DNA from: an uncultured Lachnospiraceae bacterium
GTDB taxonomy: Bacteria; Bacillota; Clostridia; Lachnospirales; Lachnospiraceae
Assembly: GCA_910585635.1 (NCBI GenBank)
Contig: CAJUFE010000020.1
Span: 1-64,000, forward strand
Length of the DNA: 64,000 bases
Direction of reading: 5' to 3'
Within the stretch, counting starts at the first letter, position 1. Every line of letters starts with the position of its first letter. Shown piece after piece: positions 1 through 8,646 of the stretch. The position numbers were made by a program, and so were the translations under genes. The notes beneath the pieces are model-generated. The model worked only from the letters and a program-made list of their open reading frames with translations. It made no database searches and was not told the DNA's origin.

Positions 1-10
1 TCAAGGGGTT

Positions 11-50
11 CCTTTTGTGCCAGGACCCTCCCTGCGCTACTTTAGCCGGC
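11..50 (-). repeat. fragment of dispersed palindromic repeat (left flank, inverted)
   Basis: Read on the minus strand this stretch gives GCCGGCTAAAGTAGCG followed by CAGGGAGGG. It matches the left flank of the repeat copy at 40309-40340 (GCCAGCTAAAGTAGCGGAGG) and the fragment at 29741-29770. It lies beside a fuller copy at 87-218, so the 5' end of the window is a patchwork of repeat modules and not a gene. Confidence 0.55.
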
Positions 51-86
51 CTTTCTTCAGTCATGCAGTACGCCAGCCACCTAGCA

Positions 87-218
87 TCCGGAGGCCTGGA
101 TCCCCCTAAGGGGACCCTAGCAGAACGCCGGTCCTTGGGCGCGGTCTTTTCGCGCCCTAGTACCGCTGCGTTCTGGTCGGAGCGAGAGCGCGTCCCCGTG
201 GGGGACCGGGCCTCCGGA
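87..218. repeat. dispersed palindromic intergenic repeat, module I (copy A)
   Basis: Inverted arms TCCGGAGGCC at 87-96 and GGCCTCCGGA at 209-218 continue as an imperfect stem of about 20 bp. The core carries the family signature AACGCCGGT, CTTGG, GGTC.TTTCG and GAGCGAGAGCGCG, also seen at 16472-16607 and 40309-40458. No credible coding frame exists in the first 400 bases. Of the copies in this window, its outer arms are the most diverged. Confidence 0.75.
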
Positions 219-285
219 TGCGGACGGGTGACCGATCATGCGCCTGCACCTTATCCAACAGCTGGCGTGGGTGTGAAAAGTAACG
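212..285 (+). repeat. dispersed repeat, module II (copy A)
   Basis: This 74-bp block begins CTCCGGATGCGGACGGGTGA and ends GTGTGAAAAGTAACG. It is nearly identical to 50563-50635 in the same orientation. Its last 15 bases also occur inverted at 52132-52146. In both full copies it directly follows a module I palindrome, so the two modules appear to travel together. Confidence 0.75.
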
Positions 286-370
286 CTAGATCGATGGGCT
301 CATTATATCATAGACCATTCCAGACTGCCAAGCATTTTAAACCATACAAAACGGACTGATATCGCACAAA

Positions 371-394
371 AAAGCGACGGTCCCCCGCCGCTTT
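371..394 (-). terminator. intrinsic terminator of the GH2 gene
   Basis: A 10-bp stem (371-380 with 385-394, one G:U pair on the minus-strand RNA) is followed on the minus strand by a run of six T. It lies 16 bases beyond the stop codon of the glycoside hydrolase and would end the sugar-transport operon. Confidence 0.75.
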
Positions 395-409
395 CTTTAT
401 CGGATCGGA

Positions 410-2245
410 TCAGTGCTCTCTGACCCCTCCGGCCCCCGCGATCTCTCCAAAACGCGCATACAGCTCCCGGTTCAATGCCTGGACCTCTTCCACGATCAGC
501 TTATCCACCTTCCGGTCGTAGGTCATGACCCCATTGATCTCTTCTTCGATATCGCTGGTCTGGGTGTAGATGGCGGCGGACAGCCCCCGCTCCAGGTTCG
601 GATAGATCTCCTCCTCCCAGAGCCTGCGGTAGTTCGCCGTCAGCTCCTCCTTAGACCCGTAATGCTGGTAGCCGAATATCTTCTCACAGGCCCTGTGCCC
701 CTCCACCGGATAGGTGTACCCGCCGTACTCGGTCAGCGCCACCACACGGTCTTTCTGGGGCTCTGTCACCAGCTTGCGCCTGTAATTGTGGATGCTGTAC
801 ATGTCCCCGCCCTTCTGGTCGAACCAGCCGCAGGCTTCGTTGATCAGCCGCCCGCTGTCCATCTTCCGCAGGCGGGCCGTAGCCTTTCCTGCATCGAACT
901 GTCCCCAGCCCTCATTAAAAGGCACCCACACGGCGATACAGGGATGATCATAGAGATGCCGCACCATTCCCTGCAGATCTCGATGATACTGCTTTCTCCC
1001 TTCCTTATCCTGCCGCTTGAACAGTCCGTAATGATGATCGCTCACGCTCCTGGCGAACCGGTCCGAGGCATTGGGCAGATAGGTCACAAAGACCATATCG
1101 TAGTCGCCGCCGCCGTTGGGCATGTCCTGCCAGACGATCATCCCCAGCCGGTCGCAGTGATAATAGAACCGCTCCGGCTCGATCTTGATATGCTTCCGGA
1201 TCGTATTATACCCCATCTCCTTCAGCTTCACGATGTCATACTGCAGCGCCTGGTCACTGGGCGGGGTCATGAGACCGTCGGGCCAGTAGCCCTGGTCTAA
1301 GAGCCCGTTAAAAAAGTACGGCTCATTGTTCAAAAAGAACCGGCGGATGCCCATTTTGTCCATTCCAGTGGACAGCTTGCGCATACCCAGATAGCTCGTC
1401 ACCTTGTCTTTTCCCAGCGTGATCTCCACATCATAAAGATGAGGATCTGCAGGCGTCCATGGGTGGAAGTCTCCCAGTCCTACCGTCAGACTCTGTCCGG
1501 GCGTCACCGCCGCCTCTGCCACCACCTGTCCATGATCTAAGACCTTTAGATGGCCAGGGCCGGCGGGCTGCCCCGCAGCTCCCACTTTAAAGCGGACCGC
1601 TCCCTCATCAAAGAGGGGGTCGATCTTCACCCATTTTATATAAACCTCTTCCACACTCTCCATCCAGACCGTCTGCCATATCCCGCTCTGGGGGGTATAG
1701 AACAGCGATCCGTATTTCCCCTTTTTATGGAGCTTCTGCTTGCCCCGTGCGTGGGGCAGCTTTTCCGTCTTATCCACCACAGTCAGCGCCAGGATGTTCT
1801 CCCCCTCTTTAAGCGCTCCTGTCACATCAAAGGTGAAGGGGAGATAACCGCCCTTATGCCCGCCCAGACGGATGCCGTTCATATAGACCTGGCATTCCTG
1901 GTCCACCGCACCGAAATGCAGGAGGACCCGGCTCTTTTTAAACCCTTCGGGCAGGCAAAACGCCTTCCTGTAGTAAAGTATATCCTCCGGTCCTACGACC
2001 CTCCCCACCCCGGAAAGGCAGGCCTCCGGTGAGAACGGCACTACGATCTCTCCGTCCAGCTCCTCCTCTCCTAAGACCGGATCCGGCCGGCCGGAGCTGC
2101 CAGACCCCTTGGCCTTCCCGATCTTATATCCCCATAGTCCGTTCAAGTTCAGGTAACTGTCCCGGACAAGGCCCGGGCGGGGGTACTCCTGCCAGACCTT
2201 CTCCTTATCCAGCCTTTCCCCCCAGCTTGTAGTCAGCTGTATCAT
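410..2245 (-). CDS. glycoside hydrolase family 2 protein (beta-galactosidase/beta-glucuronidase type)
   Basis: About 611 residues, cytoplasmic (no signal peptide). It has the GH2 layout: N-terminal jelly-roll sugar-binding domain, short Ig-like domain, then a TIM barrel. The barrel shows the acid/base in PFNEGWGQFD (Glu near residue 443) and the likely nucleophile in LTEYGG (Glu near 504). It is shorter than LacZ and resembles the small GH2 group annotated as sugar-binding domain proteins. Start taken at the ATG at 2245, which has GGAGGG about 6 bases upstream; a longer frame to 2326 lacks an RBS and would read through the tandem repeat. It is last in an operon with an RbsABC-like importer, so it probably hydrolyses a glycoside taken up by that system. 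Substrate unknown. Confidence 0.88.
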   Translation of the reverse strand: MIQLTTSWGERLDKEKVWQEYPRPGLVRDSYLNLNGLWGYKIGKAKGSGSSGRPDPVLGEEELDGEIVVPFSPEACLSGVGRVVGPEDILYYRKAFCLPEGFKKSRVLLHFGAVDQECQVYMNGIRLGGHKGGYLPFTFDVTGALKEGENILALTVVDKTEKLPHARGKQKLHKKGKYGSLFYTPQSGIWQTVWMESVEEVYIKWVKIDPLFDEGAVRFKVGAAGQPAGPGHLKVLDHGQVVAEAAVTPGQSLTVGLGDFHPWTPADPHLYDVEITLGKDKVTSYLGMRKLSTGMDKMGIRRFFLNNEPYFFNGLLDQGYWPDGLMTPPSDQALQYDIVKLKEMGYNTIRKHIKIEPERFYYHCDRLGMIVWQDMPNGGGDYDMVFVTYLPNASDRFARSVSDHHYGLFKRQDKEGRKQYHRDLQGMVRHLYDHPCIAVWVPFNEGWGQFDAGKATARLRKMDSGRLINEACGWFDQKGGDMYSIHNYRRKLVTEPQKDRVVALTEYGGYTYPVEGHRACEKIFGYQHYGSKEELTANYRRLWEEEIYPNLERGLSAAIYTQTSDIEEEINGVMTYDRKVDKLIVEEVQALNRELYARFGEIAGAGGVREH

Positions 2246-2318
2246 ATATATCCCTCCGTCTCTCCACACGCCTTCCAGGCGGCCGCCCCGATCCCCGGAC
2301 GGCCACCCTGCCAGACCG

Positions 2319-2426
2319 CTCTGCACGGCCCGTATCCGTCAGCCGCTCCACATGGTCCGCGTCCGTCAGCCGTTTTGCACAGCCCGTATCCGTCAGCCGC
2401 TCTGCATGATCCGCATCCCTTGGCCG
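2319..2426. repeat. four imperfect 27-bp tandem repeats
   Basis: Units at 2319-2345, 2346-2372, 2373-2399 and 2400-2426 share the pattern CTCTGCA..GCCCG.ATCCGTCAGCCG. They fill the gap between the second permease stop (2429) and the GH2 start (2245) on the minus-strand message. The unit length equals that of the repeats inside comEC (43078-43212). No open reading frame with an RBS uses them. Confidence 0.85.
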
Positions 2427-2428
2427 GT

Positions 2429-3418
2429 CTACTTCTTCCGGAGCTTGATGCCCCGCAGCACTTCCGACTGGACCCCTACAGAGATCAGCACCAGTAAGCC
2501 CATGATGATGGACTGCCAGTGGACCGATATGCTGGTGGGCAGATAGGTAAAGATCGTATTGATGACAAAATAGATCAGGATCCCGAAAAATGTCCCCGAG
2601 AACTTTCCTTCGCCTCCGGACAGCTTCACCCCGCCGATCGCGCACATGGCGATGGCATAGGTCTCGTACACATTGCCGGCGCTCAAGGTGGCGCTGCCGC
2701 TGCTGGAGGCTAAGAGCACCCCGGACAGGGCGGCAATGATGCCGCTGCACATGAAGGCCCCGATCTTGATCTTATCCACATCGATCCCCATCATCCTGGC
2801 TGCTTCACAGTTGCCGCCCACGGCGTAGATCCCCATGCCGAACTTGGTGTTCCTGGCCACATACATGCACAGGAAGGTGATGATGAACAGCAAGAACACC
2901 AAAAGCGAGATCCCGCTCTTCATCCCCGGTATGGCCCCCTTAAAGAAATTGACAGATGCAAATGTCAGCAGGCTCCCCTTTACGGCCACAGACTTCTGGG
3001 CGATGATCAAGATCACGCCCCGCAGCGCGAACATCATGGCCAGAGAAGCGATCCAGGAGGAGATCCGCATCTTGGTGACCATCCATCCGATCATAAGGCC
3101 GGACACCGCGCCCACGCCGATCCCGCAAAAGATCCCAAGGATCGGGTTTACCTCTCCCACAAGGCCCATGACCACACCGCTCAAGGCCAGCACAGCGCCT
3201 ACCGACAGATCGATCTCCGCGCACAAGATCACAAAGGTCATGCCCAGTGCCAGAAAGCCGCCGTTCTTTGCCGCTTTCAGTAAGATATTAAAAGCATTGT
3301 TCGCCGTCAGGAAGTTCTTATCCCTGAAAACGATGCTGGTGACGATGACTAAGAGCAGAAATGCCAAGACGGTGCTTTTGGAGTGGAACAGCCGGTCGAT
3401 CTTTTTCTTTGTATCCAT
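2429..3418 (-). CDS. ABC sugar transporter permease (RbsC family)
   Basis: 329 residues with about eight to ten hydrophobic segments, of the BPD_transp_2 (RbsC/MglC) family. The family signature region LCAEIDLSVGAVLALSGV is near residue 65. It is one half of the membrane channel of a ribose/galactose-type importer; the second permease is at 3461-4420, and two different permeases imply a heterodimer. It starts with ATG at 3418, 42 bases after its neighbour, with GAGAGGAGG upstream. Its 3' end abuts the 27-bp tandem repeats. Confidence 0.92.
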   Translation of the reverse strand: MDTKKKIDRLFHSKSTVLAFLLLVIVTSIVFRDKNFLTANNAFNILLKAAKNGGFLALGMTFVILCAEIDLSVGAVLALSGVVMGLVGEVNPILGIFCGIGVGAVSGLMIGWMVTKMRISSWIASLAMMFALRGVILIIAQKSVAVKGSLLTFASVNFFKGAIPGMKSGISLLVFLLFIITFLCMYVARNTKFGMGIYAVGGNCEAARMMGIDVDKIKIGAFMCSGIIAALSGVLLASSSGSATLSAGNVYETYAIAMCAIGGVKLSGGEGKFSGTFFGILIYFVINTIFTYLPTSISVHWQSIIMGLLVLISVGVQSEVLRGIKLRKK

Positions 3419-3460
3419 ATCATTAACCTCCTCTCTCCTGGCCTGTGCCAGGCTGCCGCT

Positions 3461-4420
3461 TTATTTCGCCTGTTCTCTCTGGATGAACACCGCAAATACG
3501 ATGATGACCGCCTTGAACACCTGGGCATACTGATCGGGGATATTGTTCATGACGCAGGTCAAGGTGATCATCTGCATGATCAGCGCGCCGATCACCGTCC
3601 CCAGCACATGGGCTTTGCCGCCGCTCATAGGCGTGCCGCCGATGACCACGGCCGCGATCGCGTCCAGCTCAGCCAGCTGCCCTAAGGAGCTGCCTGCCGC
3701 CACGGACACCTTCGCCGCCTGGAACACACCGGCAAATGCCGCCAGGAACGCGCTCAAGCCATACACGAACATCAAGGTCCCCGCCGCGTGGATCCCGGCC
3801 AGGGTACTGGACCGCAGGCTGTCGCCCACCGCCTGGATCTGATGTCCCAGGACGGTCTTTTCCGCTAATACCCATACGGCCACTACCGCCAGGACGATCG
3901 GGATGATCTGCACCGGGATGACCCCGCCCAGCTTATAGGTCCCCCAGAGGGCCAGCTGTTTGCCCACCTCGCCCAGCTTGTTAAAATAGATATCCCGGCC
4001 GCCGCAGAGCACCTGCGCCACCCCTCTGAGGGTAAGCTGCAACCCTAAGGTGATGACCATGGCCTGGAGCCGTAAGCCGCCTACCATAAAGCCGGTGACG
4101 CAGCCGATCAGGATCGCCACCACCACCGCCACAGCTAAAGAGGGGATCAGCCCCATATCGGTCATCAGGCTGGCGGTGAGCACGCCGGATAAAGCCATCA
4201 TGGACCCCACCGCGATATCGATACCGCCGGTGGAGATCACCAGGGTCATGCCCATACCGCAGAGGATCGTGGGACAGATCTGGGTGATGATATTGTTCAG
4301 ATTGCCTAATCGGAAGAAATTCGGCGTGAACAGCGAATTCAGCAGCACGAAGAGGATGAGCAACGTGACTGCGCTATACTTTTGTACCAATTGTAAGGTA
4401 TCCTGCTTCGTCTTACCCAT
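3461..4420 (-). CDS. ABC sugar transporter permease (RbsC family)
   Basis: About 319 residues, BPD_transp_2 family, with the conserved STGGIDIAVGSMMALSGV segment. It is paralogous to the adjacent permease. The ATG at 4420 is preferred because GAGGGGAG lies just upstream; a GTG at 4441 is possible. It overlaps the end of the ATPase gene by 8 bases, which suggests translational coupling. It forms the importer with the ATPase and the binding protein. Confidence 0.92.
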   Translation of the reverse strand: MGKTKQDTLQLVQKYSAVTLLILFVLLNSLFTPNFFRLGNLNNIITQICPTILCGMGMTLVISTGGIDIAVGSMMALSGVLTASLMTDMGLIPSLAVAVVVAILIGCVTGFMVGGLRLQAMVITLGLQLTLRGVAQVLCGGRDIYFNKLGEVGKQLALWGTYKLGGVIPVQIIPIVLAVVAVWVLAEKTVLGHQIQAVGDSLRSSTLAGIHAAGTLMFVYGLSAFLAAFAGVFQAAKVSVAAGSSLGQLAELDAIAAVVIGGTPMSGGKAHVLGTVIGALIMQMITLTCVMNNIPDQYAQVFKAVIIVFAVFIQREQAK

Positions 4421-5936
4421 GGACTCTCCCCTCACTTTCACTCCCTTTTGCGATCGTTTCCATGATCTTATCCTGGTCGATATCCTTGTCGATCAGCTCC
4501 CCTGCCGCCCGGCCGTCCCGCATGACCACGATCCGGTCACAGTTCCTCTGCAGCTCGGCGATCTCCGAGGAGATCATCAGGATCGAGATCCCACTCTTCG
4601 ACAGCTCCTGGATCAGCTCCTCGATCTCCGCCTTCGCCCCCACGTCGATCCCGCGGGTAGGCTCGTCCAAGATGATCAGCTTCGGGTTCATGCACATCCA
4701 GCGGGCTAAGAGCACCTTCTGCTGGTTCCCTCCGCTCAAGTTGCAGATCGCCTGCTCCGGGGAAGGCGTCTTGATCTTCAGCCGGTCGATATAGGTCCGC
4801 ACGATCTCATCCTGCTCCTTCGTCTTCACAAAGCCAAAGCTCTGGAGCTTGGGCAGCAAGGCGATCGTCATGTTCTCCTTTACAGACAGATGGGGGATGA
4901 TGCCCTCCACCTTCCGGTCCTCCGTGCAGAAGCCCATACCCTTTTTGATCGCGTCAGAAGGCGAATGGATGTGGGCCGGCTCGCCCCACCAGAACACCTC
5001 GCCCTCATCGGGCTGGCTGGACCCGAAGAGCACCTGGGCCAGCTCCGTGCGCCCGGAGCCTAAGAGACCTGCCAGACCCACCACCTCGCCCTGGCGGATC
5101 TCTAAGTCCACTCCATTTAGGCGCATGCCCTGGTGGATGTCCTTCATGTTCACGATCGGCTGGGCATCCCCGAAGCCATAGCCCTCCTTCTTCCGCTCTA
5201 AGGTCACCGTATCCTTGCCCACCATCAGGGAGATCAGACGGAACTGATCCAGCTCCTCGATGGCATATTCCCCCACATACTCGCCGTCCTTGAACACCGT
5301 CAGGCGGTCACAGATCTCAAAGATCTCATCCAGCTTATGGCTGATGAAGATCACGCTGATATCCTTTTCCTTTAACTGCCGGATGATCCTAAACAGCACC
5401 TGCACCTCCGCTTTGTCTAAGGAGGATGTGGGCTCATCCATGATCACCAGCTTGGCATTGATGCTGACCGCCCGCGCGATGGCCACCATCTGCTGGATCG
5501 CCGTGGGATAACGGCCTAAAGGCGCCGTCACATCCACCTCGATCCCCAGGTCCTTTAAGATCTGGTCAGTCTCCGCGATCATGGCCTTCCGGTCGATCGC
5601 GCCGAACCTATTCCTGGGCTCTCTCCCCAAGAACAGGTTCTCATAAACGGTCTGATAGGGCACCAGGTTCAGCTCCTGGTAGATGGTGGATATCCCCTTT
5701 TCATTGGCCTCGATCGGCGTCCTGGCATTGATCTCCTCGCCGTCGAACCAGATGGTCCCCCCGCTCTTCTGATAGATCCCGGTCAGCACCTTGATCAGTG
5801 TGGATTTTCCCGCTCCATTCTCGCCCATGAGTGCATGGACCTCTCCTTTGCGGACGTTCAGCTTCACGCCTTTTAACGCCCGCACACCGGGAAATGTCTT
5901 TTCCAGACCTTCGATCTTAAGCAGGTTTTCCGCCAT
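4413..5936 (-). CDS. sugar ABC transporter ATP-binding protein (RbsA/MglA family)
   Basis: 507 residues containing two ABC domains fused in tandem, as in RbsA/MglA/XylG. The first has Walker A GENGAGKST and Walker B IMDEPTSSLD. The second has signature LSGGNQQK and Walker B ILDEPTRGID, with a degenerate Walker A (GLLGSGRTE), which is usual for the family. ATG start at 5936 with AGGAGGGGG upstream. It powers the importer made with the two downstream permeases. The substrate class is a pentose or hexose by family, but the exact sugar cannot be read from sequence. Confidence 0.95.
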   Translation of the reverse strand: MAENLLKIEGLEKTFPGVRALKGVKLNVRKGEVHALMGENGAGKSTLIKVLTGIYQKSGGTIWFDGEEINARTPIEANEKGISTIYQELNLVPYQTVYENLFLGREPRNRFGAIDRKAMIAETDQILKDLGIEVDVTAPLGRYPTAIQQMVAIARAVSINAKLVIMDEPTSSLDKAEVQVLFRIIRQLKEKDISVIFISHKLDEIFEICDRLTVFKDGEYVGEYAIEELDQFRLISLMVGKDTVTLERKKEGYGFGDAQPIVNMKDIHQGMRLNGVDLEIRQGEVVGLAGLLGSGRTELAQVLFGSSQPDEGEVFWWGEPAHIHSPSDAIKKGMGFCTEDRKVEGIIPHLSVKENMTIALLPKLQSFGFVKTKEQDEIVRTYIDRLKIKTPSPEQAICNLSGGNQQKVLLARWMCMNPKLIILDEPTRGIDVGAKAEIEELIQELSKSGISILMISSEIAELQRNCDRIVVMRDGRAAGELIDKDIDQDKIMETIAKGSESEGRVHG

Positions 5937-6081
5937 AACCTTCCCCCTCCTCTCTCATAGCTCGTCCCCTTGAGCGTACGGCCCGGACCTGGCCGGTCCG
6001 CACGCTGCGGACACCTTGTCCAAATGACCGCAAAGACCTGCCCCATCCGGCAGCCTCCACAGCCCTCTCTGCTTAAAAATA

Positions 6082-6113
6082 GCTGCCGCAAAGACCCGTT
6101 TGTTTGCGACAGC
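6082..6113 (-). terminator. intercistronic stem-loop, probable partial terminator
   Basis: Stem 6082-6092 with 6103-6113 (GCTGCCGCAAA against TTTGCGACAGC, one G:U), followed on the minus strand by five T. It sits between the binding-protein gene and the ATPase gene, where a leaky terminator would make the binding protein more abundant than the membrane parts. That role is inferred from position. Confidence 0.6.
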
Positions 6114-6173
6114 CATTTTTCGTTATCTTCGATAAAGGATCTATCTCTTTCCGGAAGATATCGTCCTGAGCCC

Positions 6174-7259
6174 TTAGAAGCCCAGCTCTACATCTACATT
6201 ATCCTTGGTATAAAGGGTATCCTCGTTCACGATGAAGGACGGGAGCTCTTCTCCGTTTATGATCCTGGAGATCGTGCTCACTACGATGTTCCCAAAGTAG
6301 GGGGAGCATGTACAGGAAGCCAGCTGCCTTCCCTCTTCTACCGCTTCAAAAGCCGCTCTGGAGCCATCGATGCCGATGGTCAGGATATCCTCGCCAGGCT
6401 TTAAGCCCGCTGCCTCGATCGCGTTCATCGCGCCCTGCACCATATCATCGGTCACGCAGAACACCGCGTCGATGTTCTCGCCGCCCTGAGCCTGGATGGT
6501 GTTCTCCATCACGGCCTGGGCCTTGTCCATCAGCCACTCGCCGTCCTGCTCTGCCACGATCACATACTTGTCGTCTAAGTTCTCTACAAAGCCCTTCTGG
6601 CGGTCGGTGGAGGTAGAGGAATCATAGCCGCCGTTGATGATGACCACATTGCCGCCATCCGGGAGCGCTTCCTTTAAAGCCGCCGCACACTGCTCGCCTT
6701 CCCAAACAAAATCGGACGCGATCGCGGTGGTGTAATGGGTCCCTGCCTCGCCGTCGATCCCGCGGTCCACTAAGATCACCGGGATCTCATTCTCCATGGC
6801 CTCCTGGAGAGCGCCCTGGAGACCGTTATCCTCTAAGGGCGCCACCACCAGGAAATCGACCCCTGCCGCTACTAAGTCGCGGATATCGGATTCCTGGGTG
6901 GCGATATCGCCGCCGGCATCCTTGACGATGAACTCTCCGCCTGCTCCTTCCACGACCTTCTTGATATCATCGGTCTCGGTGGTCCTCCAGGCAGACATAC
7001 TGTCCGTCTGGGCGAAGCCTACCGTCTTCCCCTCTAAGATACTCCCCAGCTCCGCCGCGGGAGCCGCTGCTTCCGCCGCAGCCTCTGTATCCGCCTTCTC
7101 CTCAGGAGCCTCTGCTCCCGCTTTTGTCTCTGCAGGAGCCTCTGTCCCTGCCGGAGCTGCTGCTGTTGTAGCCGCTGTGTCCGTCTGACCGGAGCCGCCG
7201 CACGCTGCCAGAGATAGTGCCATCGTCGCAGCCATCATCATCGCCAACATTTTTTTCAT
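6174..7259 (-). CDS. sugar-binding lipoprotein of ABC importer (periplasmic-binding protein type 1)
   Basis: About 361 residues. It has a lipoprotein signal peptide with lipobox LAAC near residues 18-21, then an Ala/Glu/Thr-rich linker to about residue 70, then a Peripla_BP_4 fold related to RbsB/MglB (IDGSRAAFEAVEEG near the C terminus). It captures substrate outside the cell for the downstream ATPase/permease set. ATG at 7259 chosen with AAGGAGG 8 bases upstream; a GTG precedes it directly. It is first in the operon and divergent from an ArsR-like regulator. Confidence 0.92.
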   Translation of the reverse strand: MKKMLAMMMAATMALSLAACGGSGQTDTAATTAAAPAGTEAPAETKAGAEAPEEKADTEAAAEAAAPAAELGSILEGKTVGFAQTDSMSAWRTTETDDIKKVVEGAGGEFIVKDAGGDIATQESDIRDLVAAGVDFLVVAPLEDNGLQGALQEAMENEIPVILVDRGIDGEAGTHYTTAIASDFVWEGEQCAAALKEALPDGGNVVIINGGYDSSTSTDRQKGFVENLDDKYVIVAEQDGEWLMDKAQAVMENTIQAQGGENIDAVFCVTDDMVQGAMNAIEAAGLKPGEDILTIGIDGSRAAFEAVEEGRQLASCTCSPYFGNIVVSTISRIINGEELPSFIVNEDTLYTKDNVDVELGF

Positions 7260-7262
7260 CAC

Positions 7263-7576
7263 TTTTTCCTCCTTGATCTTTTGGATGTCTGTCCCTACAG
7301 ACCCACCGGATCGCTTCTCTTCCCCCGATATGATCTTTGCTACATTTTTCTTACAGTTATCATTCTACATCACCTCATCGGATTTTACAATATTATTTTT
7401 TGAGTTATTTTATTTTTGTTATATATCGATGAATTTTCATCATTTCGATCGTGCGATCCGTTTATTTGCTTTACATTTTATGAAATAAATGATATCATTA
7501 AAAAAATATAAATTAAAAATCCTGCAAGAAAGGAAGACCGCCCCGTCACCGGAGCGGTCAAAAGAAAGGAGTCATC
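7263..7576. promoter_or_regulatory. A+T-rich divergent control region
   Basis: About 314 bases without a gene between the binding-protein operon and the ArsR-like regulator, strikingly A+T-rich from about 7340 to 7530. It contains a near-palindrome CATTTTATGAAATAAATG around 7474-7491 that could be an operator, and a GACCGC...GCGGTC hairpin at about 7538-7560 just before the regulator RBS. Promoter boxes could not be fixed with confidence. Confidence 0.45.
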
Positions 7577-8551
7577 ATGGCCGGAAAAGAAAAACGGACA
7601 GTCCGCATCATCGGAGAACGGAACATCCATCTGCACTTGAGCAATCCCTCACACCGCCAGCGGATCGCGAAGATCGGAAAGGCCCTGTCTTCCCCTGTGC
7701 GGCTGGAGATCCTGGATATGCTAAAGACCACCCCCCGTTCCCTCCAGGAGATCGCCTCCATCCTCTGCATCCCGCTCTCCTCCGCCGCCCTCCACATCAA
7801 GACCCTGGAAGAGGCGCAGCTCATCGTCACCGAAAGCCAGCCTGGCATCCACGGCTCCATGCGGGTCTGTATGTGCAGCATGCAGTCCTTCCGCTTAGAG
7901 ACCTTTGACGCGGAGATCGATTCGGTGAACAAGTCCATCTCTTTGGATATGCCCATCGGGAACTACTGCGACTGCAGCATCCACCCCACCTGCGGCCTGG
8001 CCGATGAGAACGGGCCGATCGACGCCTATGATACGGTCCAATCCTTCTATACCCCGGCCAGGACCAAGGCCCAGCTCATCTGGTTCAGCAAAGGCTATCT
8101 GGAGTACCGTTTCCCCAATATCCACAATCCGCTGCTCACCTTGAGCGAGATCTCCTTCTCCATGGAGATCTGCTCGGAAGCCCCTGGATTTTTGGAAAAC
8201 TGGCCCTCGGATATCACGGTCTCCATCAACCAGGTGGAGGTGGGGACCTTCCACTCACCCGGGGATTTCGGCGCCAGACGGGGCAGGCTCACCCCCTCTA
8301 CCTGGCCCAATGGGAACACCCAGTATGGCCTCTTAAAGACCTTCTCGGTCCGGGAGAGCGGCAGCTATATCGATGGGAAGGCAGCCTCCGTCCAGGTGGG
8401 GATCGAGGACTTAAAGATCGAGGAGCAGCCCTACATCTCTTTACGGATACAGATCAAAGATGACGCGGCACACGTGGGCGGGATCAATCTCTTCGGGGAG
8501 AAGTATGGGGACTATCCTCAGGGGATCGTGATGAACCTGACCTATCTGTAG
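7577..8551 (+). CDS. ArsR-like winged-helix transcriptional regulator with large C-terminal domain
   Basis: 324 residues. Residues about 30-105 form an ArsR-type winged helix (GKALSSPVRLEILDMLK, then the recognition-helix region IPLSSAALHIKTLEE). The remaining 210 residues carry a cysteine pair region (NYCDCSIHPTC) and a beta-rich domain I do not recognise. ATG with AAAGGAG upstream. The divergent position next to the sugar importer and GH2 gene points to local control of that operon, with the C-terminal domain as a plausible sugar sensor. This is inference. Typical ArsR proteins are about 100 residues, so this is a long variant. Confidence 0.8.
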   Translation: MAGKEKRTVRIIGERNIHLHLSNPSHRQRIAKIGKALSSPVRLEILDMLKTTPRSLQEIASILCIPLSSAALHIKTLEEAQLIVTESQPGIHGSMRVCMCSMQSFRLETFDAEIDSVNKSISLDMPIGNYCDCSIHPTCGLADENGPIDAYDTVQSFYTPARTKAQLIWFSKGYLEYRFPNIHNPLLTLSEISFSMEICSEAPGFLENWPSDITVSINQVEVGTFHSPGDFGARRGRLTPSTWPNGNTQYGLLKTFSVRESGSYIDGKAASVQVGIEDLKIEEQPYISLRIQIKDDAAHVGGINLFGEKYGDYPQGIVMNLTYL

Positions 8552-8646
8552 GGATCTTGCTCCCTGCTGCCTTCTGCCGGCTGCCAGAGGTCCACAGCCT
8601 GCCAGCGCTCACAGGCCGCCCGAGACGCTGCCGTACACCGTCCTCC

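Noticed and set aside
15..359. Open frame of 114 codons at the left end of the window
   Set aside because: It consists of dispersed-repeat sequence with stem-loop structure; no RBS and no homology.
413..1300. Open frame of 295 codons opposite the GH2 gene
   Set aside because: Antisense shadow of a confidently assigned enzyme gene; low-complexity product, no RBS.
2319..2426. Possible CRISPR array or small peptide gene from 27-bp repeats
   Set aside because: No spacers between units and no start with an RBS; a plain tandem repeat between two operon genes.
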